NCBI RefSeq assembly: GCF_009760915.1
Contig: NZ_VIDQ01000048.1
Coordinates: 1-55,519, forward strand
Length of the DNA stretch: 55,519 bases
Direction: 5' to 3'
From: Azohydromonas aeria
Lineage (GTDB): Bacteria; Pseudomonadota; Gammaproteobacteria; Burkholderiales; Burkholderiaceae_C
Below, piece after piece: positions 50,120 through 55,519 of this stretch (position 1 is its first letter; each line of letters begins with the position of its first letter). Made by a program: the position numbers and the translations under genes. The notes under the pieces were generated by a model. The model saw nothing but the letters and a program-made list of their open reading frames with translations. It ran no database searches and was not told the origin of the DNA.

Positions 50120-50133
50120 CTATGGAGCTGTCC

Positions 50134-51417
50134 ATGTTGACTCACCTGATCCTCGGCGCCGGCCCGGCCGGCGTCATCGCGGCGGAGACCATCCGCAAGC
50201 ACGCGCCGCGGGACCGCATCCTCCTCATCGGCGACGAGGTGGAGCCGCCGTACTCGCGCATGGCGATTCCGTACCTGCTGGTCGGGCGCGTCGGCGAGCC
50301 CGGCACGCACCTGCGCCACGGCGCCGACCACTACGAGCGGCTGCGCATCGACCTCAAGCGCGGCGTGCGCGCCAAGGCGGTGGACTCCAAGGCGCGCCGC
50401 GTCTTCTTCGACGACGGCACCGACGTCGAGTACGACCGGCTGCTCATCGCCACCGGTTCCAGCCCGGTGCAGCCGCCGGTGCCAGGCATCGACAGCCCCG
50501 GCGTGCACACCTGCTGGACGCTGGCCGACGCGCGCGCGATCGCCGAGCGCGCGCAGCCCGGCGCGCGCGTGGTGCAGGTCGGCGCCGGCTTCATCGGCTG
50601 CATCATCATGGAGGCGCTGGCCCTGCGCGGCGTGAAGCTCAGCGTGGTGGAGACCGGCGATCGCATGGTGCCGCGCATGATGGGCCCGACCGCCGGCGGC
50701 ATGATCCGCCAGTGGGTGCAGTCCAAGGGCGTGGACGTGCACACCGGCGCGCGCGTGCAGGAGATCCAGCGCGCGGGCAGCGAGTTGCGCGTGAAACTGT
50801 CCAACGGCGAGGTGCTGCCCGCCGACCTGGTCATCAGCGCCACCGGCGTGCGGCCGAACATCGGCTTCCTGTGGGGCAGCGGCATCCGCTGCCTGCAGGG
50901 CGTGCTCACCGACGAGCACATGCAGACGAGCGTGCCGGGCGTGTATTCGGCGGGCGACTGCGCGGAGGCGTTCGACCGCGTCAGCGGCCGCACCATTGTC
51001 AGCGCCATCCAGCCCAACGCCGCAGAGCAGGCGCGCGTGGCCGCGCTCAACATGGTGGGCCAGAAGGCCTACCTCAACGGCGTCACGCAGATCAACGTGC
51101 TCGACACGCTGGGCCTGATCTCCACGAGCTTCGGCAACTGGCAGGGCGTGCCCGGCGGCGAAAGTGCCGAGCTGGTGGACATGGAGTCAGGCAAGGCGCT
51201 GAGCCTGCAGTTCGACGGCGACCTGCTGGTGGGCTGCAACAGCGTGGGCTGGACCCAGCACGTGGGCGCCATGCGCGGCCTGGTCGAAGGCCAGGTGCGC
51301 CTGACGCCGGAGTGGAAGGAAAAGCTCAAGGCCGACCCGACGCAGCTGGTGCCGGCCTATCTTGCCTGCGCGCAGGCGCAGGAGCAGCGCGGGCTGGTCA
51401 GCGCGCAAGCGCACTGA
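50134..51417 (+). CDS. FAD-dependent NAD(P)H oxidoreductase subunit (AorC-like)
   Basis: 427 residues. FAD-binding GAGPAGVIAAETIRK at the N-terminus, second dinucleotide-binding motif VGAGFIGCIIMEALALRG, and the late FAD motif GVYSAGDCAEAFD define a NAD(P)H-rubredoxin/nitrite-reductase-like flavoprotein. In AorABC it lets the AOR complex reduce NAD+. The ATG at 50134 is chosen because GGAG lies 6 bases upstream; an ATG at 50122 is also in frame. An intrinsic terminator precedes the gene, so its expression may be set separately from the AOR subunit. Confidence 0.9.
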   Translation: MLTHLILGAGPAGVIAAETIRKHAPRDRILLIGDEVEPPYSRMAIPYLLVGRVGEPGTHLRHGADHYERLRIDLKRGVRAKAVDSKARRVFFDDGTDVEYDRLLIATGSSPVQPPVPGIDSPGVHTCWTLADARAIAERAQPGARVVQVGAGFIGCIIMEALALRGVKLSVVETGDRMVPRMMGPTAGGMIRQWVQSKGVDVHTGARVQEIQRAGSELRVKLSNGEVLPADLVISATGVRPNIGFLWGSGIRCLQGVLTDEHMQTSVPGVYSAGDCAEAFDRVSGRTIVSAIQPNAAEQARVAALNMVGQKAYLNGVTQINVLDTLGLISTSFGNWQGVPGGESAELVDMESGKALSLQFDGDLLVGCNSVGWTQHVGAMRGLVEGQVRLTPEWKEKLKADPTQLVPAYLACAQAQEQRGLVSAQAH

Positions 51418-51455
51418 CCGGACAAGCCTTGAGCTCCTGCAGTACCGTGGCCGAC

Positions 51456-51710
51456 ATGCACATCACCTTCAAGCTCTACGCCAGCCTCACCGAGTATCTG
51501 CCGCCCGAGGCGCGCCGCGGCAACGCGGTGCAGCTGGAGCTGCCCGAAGGCAGTACCGTGGCACAGGCCGTCGAACCCTACGGCCTGCCCATGAAGCTGG
51601 TGCACCTGGTGCTCGTCAACGGCGCCTTCGTGCCGGCCGAGGAGCGCGCCACGCGCCGGCTCGTCGAGGGCGACGTGCTCGCCATCTGGCCGCCGATCGC
51701 CGGGGGCTGA
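51456..51710 (+). CDS. MoaD/ThiS-like ubiquitin-fold protein
   Basis: 84 residues with the beta-grasp pattern ITFKLYASLTEYLP, LELPEGSTVAQAVEPYGLP, VLVNGAFVPAEE and DVLAIWPPIAGG. The C-terminal Gly-Gly is the sulfur-carrier site. As in other tungsten AOR operons it probably supplies dithiolene sulfur for the tungstopterin, alongside or instead of the general MoaD. It follows the FAD subunit gene by 38 bases. SD weak; GTG at 51448 is a possible earlier start. Confidence 0.85.
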   Translation: MHITFKLYASLTEYLPPEARRGNAVQLELPEGSTVAQAVEPYGLPMKLVHLVLVNGAFVPAEERATRRLVEGDVLAIWPPIAGG

Positions 51711-51715
51711 CGCCG

Positions 51716-52021
51716 GTGATCGTGCTCCAGGACTGTCCCGCCGAGTTCGAGCGGGAGATGGGCTGCACCGCCGCCGAGCTGGGCCACTGGCTGCCCGGCG
51801 CGGCGGCGCCGCACCCGGTGCGTACGCAACCCAACGGCGCCGACATCGATATCGACGCGGGATGCCTGCGGCTGCGCTGGGAAGCGCTGGCGCCGCGGCG
51901 CATCGCGCTGCTGAGCGTGCCGCGGCTGCAGCTGCGCTTCGCGTTCGAGGGCGTGGACGAGGCGGCGCGGGTGCGGTTCATGCGCCGCTTCGACCTCTAC
52001 ACGCAGCGCGGCGGCGGCTGA
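51716..52021 (+). CDS. Small conserved-looking protein at the end of the AOR operon
   Basis: 101 residues from a GTG 5 bases after the MoaD-like stop. The sequence (CPAEFEREMGCTAAELGHWLPGAA, DIDAGCLRLRWEALAPRRIALLSVPRLQLRFAFEGVDEAARVRFMRRFDLYTQRGG) has two half-domains of alpha/beta type and looks like a compact cytoplasmic protein. I do not recognise the family. The position fits a W-cofactor insertion or AOR maturation factor, as small genes after the MoaD-like gene are known from other AOR operons. Confidence 0.65.
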   Translation: MIVLQDCPAEFEREMGCTAAELGHWLPGAAAPHPVRTQPNGADIDIDAGCLRLRWEALAPRRIALLSVPRLQLRFAFEGVDEAARVRFMRRFDLYTQRGGG

Positions 52022-52047
52022 GGCGGCGAGGGGAGGCGGGCGGCGTC

Positions 52048-53640
52048 TCAGGCCGCCTGCGTCTGCTCCTGCTCCTGCGGCTCGCGCCGCGGTGCCGCCG
52101 TGCCGTGCCCGATGCGGAAGATGCGCACCGAGTCCGCCACCACCTCGGCCTGGCGGTGCAGCGACAGCGCCGCCGCCGACAGCTGCTCCACCATCGCCGC
52201 GTTCTGCTGCGTCACGCCGTCGAGCTGGCTCACGGCGGCATTGACCTGCGCCACGCCGTTGGCCTGCTCCTGGGCGGCGCGGCTCATGTCGCTGATCAGG
52301 CTGAAGACGCGCTCCACGGCCTGCGCGTTCTCGCGCACGGTGTGGCCGGTGTTCTCGGCCAGCGCGTTGCCGGCCTCCACGCGCCCGGCGGCTTCGCCGA
52401 TGAGCTGCTTGATCTCGCGTGCCGCCTCCGAGGTCTTCTGCGCCAGTGCCCGCACCTCGCCGGCCACCACGGCGAAGCCGCGGCCGGACTCGCCGGCGCG
52501 CGCGGCCTCTACCGCGGCGTTGAGCGCCAGGATGTTGGTCTGGAACGAGATGCTGTCGATGACCTGGATGATCTCGCCGATGCGCTGCGAGGCCTCGCGG
52601 ATCTCGGCCATGCGCTGCAGCAGCGCCTGCATCGCCTCGCCGCCGCGGCGCGCCGCGTCGCTGGCGTGCTGCGCCAGGCCGCGGGCGCTCTCGGCATGCT
52701 CGGCGCTGTGGCGCAGCGTCACGGCGATCTCCTCCACCGAGGCCGCGGTCTGCTCCAGGCTGCTGGCCTGCGACTCGGTGCGCTCGCCCAGGTCGCGGTT
52801 GCCGCTGGAGATCTCGCGCGAGGCCAGGCGGATGCCCTCCACCTCGCGGCGCACGTCGCCCACGATGGCCTGCAGGTTGACGTCGAGCTGCGACAGGCCG
52901 CGCATGAGGCGCCCGACCTCGTCGTCGCCCGTGGCCGGCGGCGCCGTGCCAAGCTGCCCGGCGGCCAGGCGCTGCGCCGTGGCGACCGCCTCGCGCAGCG
53001 GCGCCAGCGCCATGCGCCGCACCAGCAGCGCGCAGCCCCCGCCCAGCGCCAGCGCCGACGACAGCGCCAGCGCCCAGTGCAGGCCGCTGGCCGCCAGCGC
53101 GCCGCTGCCCAGCGTGCCGGCCAGGCTCAACGCCACGATGCGCGTGCCCAGCCCCCAGCGCAGCGCCGCGCGCACGGCGCCCGCGAGGCTGCGCTCGCGC
53201 AGCGCGCCGTGGTGCAGCGCGAAGCGCCGCGGCGCCTCGCGCATGCGCGCGTACAGCGCCTCGGCCTGTGCCACCGCCGCGCGTGACGGTTTCACGCGCA
53301 CCGACAAATAGCCCACGGCGCGGCCGTCTTCCAGCACCGGCGTCACGTTGGCCTGCACCCAGTAGTGGTCGCCGTTCTTGCGCCGGTTCTTCACCAGCGC
53401 CGACCAGGGCAGCCCCGCCTGCAGCGTGGCCCAGAGGTCGCGGAAGGCCTCGGCCGGCATGTCCGGATGCCGGATCATGTTGTGCGGCTGGCCCAGCAGT
53501 TCATCCCGGCTGTAACCGCTGGCCCGGATGAAGGCCGGGTTGCAGTAGGTGATGCGGCTCTTCAGGTCGGTGGTGGTCACCAGCGTCGTGCCGTCCTCCA
53601 GGACGAATTCGCGGCCGGTCACGGGTCCGTTGTAGCGCAT
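52048..53640 (-). CDS. Aer-like methyl-accepting chemotaxis protein with PAS domain
   Basis: 530 residues. The N-terminal PAS domain (TDLKSRITYCNPAFIRASGYSRDELLGQPHNMIRHPDMP) is of the FAD-binding Aer type. Two hydrophobic segments at about 165-210 anchor it, with little periplasmic loop. After a HAMP-like stretch comes the long methyl-accepting coiled coil with the signalling tip NILALNAAVEAARAGE-GRGFAVVAGEVRALAQ. It likely senses redox or respiration state and signals to CheA. The C-terminal tail is Gln/Glu-rich (PQEQEQTQ). Starts at MRYNGPVTGREF. Confidence 0.9.
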   Translation of the reverse strand: MRYNGPVTGREFVLEDGTTLVTTTDLKSRITYCNPAFIRASGYSRDELLGQPHNMIRHPDMPAEAFRDLWATLQAGLPWSALVKNRRKNGDHYWVQANVTPVLEDGRAVGYLSVRVKPSRAAVAQAEALYARMREAPRRFALHHGALRERSLAGAVRAALRWGLGTRIVALSLAGTLGSGALAASGLHWALALSSALALGGGCALLVRRMALAPLREAVATAQRLAAGQLGTAPPATGDDEVGRLMRGLSQLDVNLQAIVGDVRREVEGIRLASREISSGNRDLGERTESQASSLEQTAASVEEIAVTLRHSAEHAESARGLAQHASDAARRGGEAMQALLQRMAEIREASQRIGEIIQVIDSISFQTNILALNAAVEAARAGESGRGFAVVAGEVRALAQKTSEAAREIKQLIGEAAGRVEAGNALAENTGHTVRENAQAVERVFSLISDMSRAAQEQANGVAQVNAAVSQLDGVTQQNAAMVEQLSAAALSLHRQAEVVADSVRIFRIGHGTAAPRREPQEQEQTQAA

Positions 53641-53903
53641 GCGCAAGAGACCTGCGTCGCGGCGGCGGCGTGGCGCCGGGCTCGGCGCACCGGACGCGTC
53701 CGCCCGGCGCTCCAGGTGACGTTGTTGTAACGAAACCCATCTTAGAAGAAGCTTGACCGCGGACAGGCGTGGAGCGTCGCGCAGGCCGGTGCGGCGTGAC
53801 GCAATGCGCGTGAGGTTTTCACGCATGGTTGTCGGCCGGGCCGCCTGGCGGGCCGATCAAAATGCTGGAATTGCGCCGCCGCAGCCGGGGCGCGGCGCCG
53901 GAT

Positions 53904-54557
53904 TCAGCGCGCCAGCGGTCCCGGTGCGACGCCGGCGCGGGCCAGGCGTTCGGCCAGCAGCGGCGGCAGCTCGACCACCAGGCGCGGCTTGTGCACCACC
54001 GGCACGCCGGCCAGCGCGAAGGCGTAGGGGCCGCGCTGGTCCTCGTCGAGCGAGGTCAGCACGATTAATTGACTACGCGAGAACTGCGGGTGCGTGCGCA
54101 GGCTGGTCAGCAGCGTGGCGCCGTCGATGCCCGGCAGCAGGATGTCCACGATCAGCACCGCCGGCTGCAGCTCGCCGGCCATGGCCAGGCCGGCAATGCC
54201 GTCGTCGGCCACGTGCAACTCGACTTCGGGAAACTGCTCGCGCACCAGCAGCTGCACCAGGTGCTGGGCATGCGCGGAGTCCTCGATCAGCAGCACGGTG
54301 CGCGAGGCCGCGGGCACGGGCTGTGGCGCCTGCAGCGCGCCGCTGTGGTGCGAGGCCAGCCAGCGTTCCACGGAGCTGCGGGAAATGCGGCGATGCCCGC
54401 CCGGCGTCTTCCAGGCCTGCAGCTCGCCGCGGTCCACCATCAGCTGCACCGAGCGCACCGCCATGCCCAGCCATCGTGCCACCTCCAGCGTGGTGCAGTG
54501 GTCGGCCGCGTTCTCCATCGCGGCGGGACTTTCAGGAGCGGGACGGATGGCAGCCAT
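53904..54557 (-). CDS. Regulator with N-terminal excisionase/MerR-like HTH and C-terminal receiver domain
   Basis: 217 residues. The N-terminal part (CTTLEVARWLGMAVRSVQLMVDRGELQAWKTPGGHRRISRSSVERWLASH) is a MerR/excisionase-type winged HTH with the GGHRR wing. The C-terminal part is a CheY-like receiver: VLLIEDSAHAQHLVQLL, phosphorylation Asp in VLIVDILLPGIDG and VLTSLDEDQ. The order HTH-receiver is the reverse of ordinary response regulators. No kinase gene is adjacent. Start 54557 (MAAIRP) or 54518 (MENAAD); neither has a clear SD. Confidence 0.85.
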   Translation of the reverse strand: MAAIRPAPESPAAMENAADHCTTLEVARWLGMAVRSVQLMVDRGELQAWKTPGGHRRISRSSVERWLASHHSGALQAPQPVPAASRTVLLIEDSAHAQHLVQLLVREQFPEVELHVADDGIAGLAMAGELQPAVLIVDILLPGIDGATLLTSLRTHPQFSRSQLIVLTSLDEDQRGPYAFALAGVPVVHKPRLVVELPPLLAERLARAGVAPGPLAR

Positions 54558-54690
54558 TCGTCCATTTTTGCCGACTTGTTGCTTTTGTGGGCGTCCGTGT
54601 TTGCAGGAATAGCAAATTCACCGATTGCGGCGGGATGGGGGCATGAACCGGGGCTGGAAACCGAGGGTGCGGCACGCCGGCCGCACCGGG

Positions 54691-55518
54691 TCAGTCGCGC
54701 GGGCGGAAGCCGATGATGATCACCGCGGGCACGCGCCCGTCGGTGTCGCGCGGCAGCACGCCGGTGCGGTCCACAGCGCGCAGCACCGCCTGGTCCCAGT
54801 CGGCGTTGCCGCTGCTGCGCGCCACCTTGCGGCCGATGATGGTGCCGTCCGGCGCGGTGCGCACCTCGATCTCGGCCATCGGGTTGCCGTTGATGTCGTC
54901 GCTGAAGACGATGTTGGGTTTCACGCGCGCGACGATGCGCCCGGCGTAGCCGGCCGAGGGGCCGCTGTCGCGCGCGGCCTTGCCCGTGGAGCCCGGCGCG
55001 CCGTTGCCGCTGGGGCTGTCGGCGGCGCCGCCGACCTGGCCCATCATGCGGGCCATCTGCTCCTTGCGCAGCTTGTCGGCCAGCGCCTGCTGGCGCTTCT
55101 CGTCGGCCGCGGCCGCGGCCTTGGCCTGGGCTTCGGCCCTGGCCTTCTTCTCGGCCTCCTCGGCCTTGGTGCGCTTCTCCGCCTCGGCCACCTTGGCGCG
55201 TTTCTCGGCTTCTGCCGCCTTGGCCCGCTTTTCGGCCTCTTCGGCCTTGGCGCGCTTTTCCTCGGCCTCGGCCTTGGCGCGGCGTTCCTTCTCGGCCTGC
55301 TCGCGCTGTTCCTTCAACCGGGCCTGGCGTTCCTGCTCGGCCTTTTCGGCCTTGTCCGCCTTCTCCCTGGCCAGCTTCTCGGCGCGCGCCTTCTCCGCGG
55401 CGAGCTGCTCCTGGCGCTCGCGCTCCTTCTCGCGCTTCTCGCGCTCCAGCGCGATCTGCGGGTCGCGCGGCGAGGGCGCCACGGCCTTGGGAGGTGGCGG
55501 GGGCGGGGGCGGCGCCAC
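54691..55518 (-). CDS. tolA: TolA, C-terminal part (runs off the window)
   Basis: The visible 275 residues begin with a Pro run, then a very long Lys/Glu/Ala-rich helix (repeats of AEEAEKRAKA) and a C-terminal globular domain: YAGRIVARVKPNIVFSDDINGNPMAEIEVRTAPDGTIIGRKVARSSGNADWDQAVLRAVDRTGVLPRDTDGR. This is the TonB/TolA C-terminal fold in TolA form. The N-terminal membrane helix lies beyond the window edge. TolA links the TolQR motor to Pal/TolB at the outer membrane. The apparent start at 55518 is only the edge of the sequence. Confidence 0.88.
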   Translation of the reverse strand: MAPPPPPPPPKAVAPSPRDPQIALEREKREKERERQEQLAAEKARAEKLAREKADKAEKAEQERQARLKEQREQAEKERRAKAEAEEKRAKAEEAEKRAKAAEAEKRAKVAEAEKRTKAEEAEKKARAEAQAKAAAAADEKRQQALADKLRKEQMARMMGQVGGAADSPSGNGAPGSTGKAARDSGPSAGYAGRIVARVKPNIVFSDDINGNPMAEIEVRTAPDGTIIGRKVARSSGNADWDQAVLRAVDRTGVLPRDTDGRVPAVIIIGFRPRD

Positions 55519-55519
55519 C

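Noticed and set aside
50024..50133. Molybdenum-cofactor riboswitch in the AOR/FAD subunit gap
   Set aside because: I could not match the Moco RNA consensus by eye; only the terminator hairpin is supported. A covariance-model search would settle it.
1..55519. tRNA, rRNA or tmRNA genes
   Set aside because: Intergenic regions were read for tRNA T-loop (GGTTCGAATCC-like) and rRNA segments; none was found. A tRNAscan/Infernal run could still reveal small RNAs.

Overview
The window is GC-rich throughout except for one island. Its gene content points to a betaproteobacterium of the order Burkholderiales: a ribF-ileS-lspA block, an orphan Bug-type solute receptor, PQQ-associated ABC genes, a secreted PHB depolymerase and an AcoR-type activator. 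This assignment is inference from gene content; there is no rRNA in the window. No tRNA, rRNA or CRISPR array was recognised.

Layout. 1-3.2 kb: the end of a probable type I secretion gene, an HlyD-family adaptor and, convergent to it, a serralysin-type RTX metalloprotease that is probably its cargo. 3.4-15 kb: housekeeping and small metabolic genes (EamA exporter, quinone oxidoreductase, ElaA acetyltransferase, DUF2189 membrane protein, lspA, ileS, ribF, MFS transporter, alpha/beta hydrolase). 15.2-22 kb: a secreted metzincin, then a low-GC island with a lipoprotein overlapping an HNH nuclease, followed by a NUP-family lipoprotein, small lipoproteins and an S1/P1 nuclease. A 125-bp REP-type palindromic element lies here and has a second copy at 31.4 kb. 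22.9-28 kb: a tungstate ABC importer (tupBCA), a PHB depolymerase, a cupin and a ModE-like regulator with a periplasmic-binding-protein-like sensor domain.

28-47.4 kb is a large quinoprotein region. It holds a TonB-dependent receptor closely resembling the PQQ receptor PqqU/YncD, a SoxYZ-like carrier, a metallo-hydrolase and a PQQ alcohol dehydrogenase. The dehydrogenase carries the extra metal-binding Asp (D-F-D motif) typical of lanthanide-dependent enzymes. A compact minus-strand operon runs about 43.3 to 35.2 kb: PqqB-like protein, ABC ATPase, beta-propeller, binding protein, ABC permease, then an ExbB-like and ExbD-like pair, a small membrane protein, a lipoprotein and a Bug receptor. 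Beyond it are an AcoR-like sigma-54 activator, a PedF-type cytochrome c and a MoxJ-like binding protein. Three sigma-54 (-24/-12) promoters can be read directly: before the dehydrogenase, before the minus-strand operon and before pedF.

47.4-52 kb: a tungsten aldehyde oxidoreductase operon (FeS subunit, AOR large subunit, FAD/NAD subunit, MoaD-like protein, small protein). The upstream region has four CATAGG boxes in two 24-bp direct repeats, and an intrinsic terminator sits between the AOR subunit and the FAD subunit. 52-55.5 kb: an Aer-like chemoreceptor, a regulator with the order HTH-receiver, and the C-terminal part of TolA running off the window.

How it fits together (inference): alcohols would be oxidised in the periplasm by a lanthanide/PQQ enzyme feeding PedF. 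Aldehydes reaching the cytoplasm would be oxidised by tungsten AOR, supplied by TupBCA. PQQ may be scavenged through PqqU. The ExbB/ExbD-like module built into the PQQ operon is the least explained part and the best candidate for an undescribed machine.
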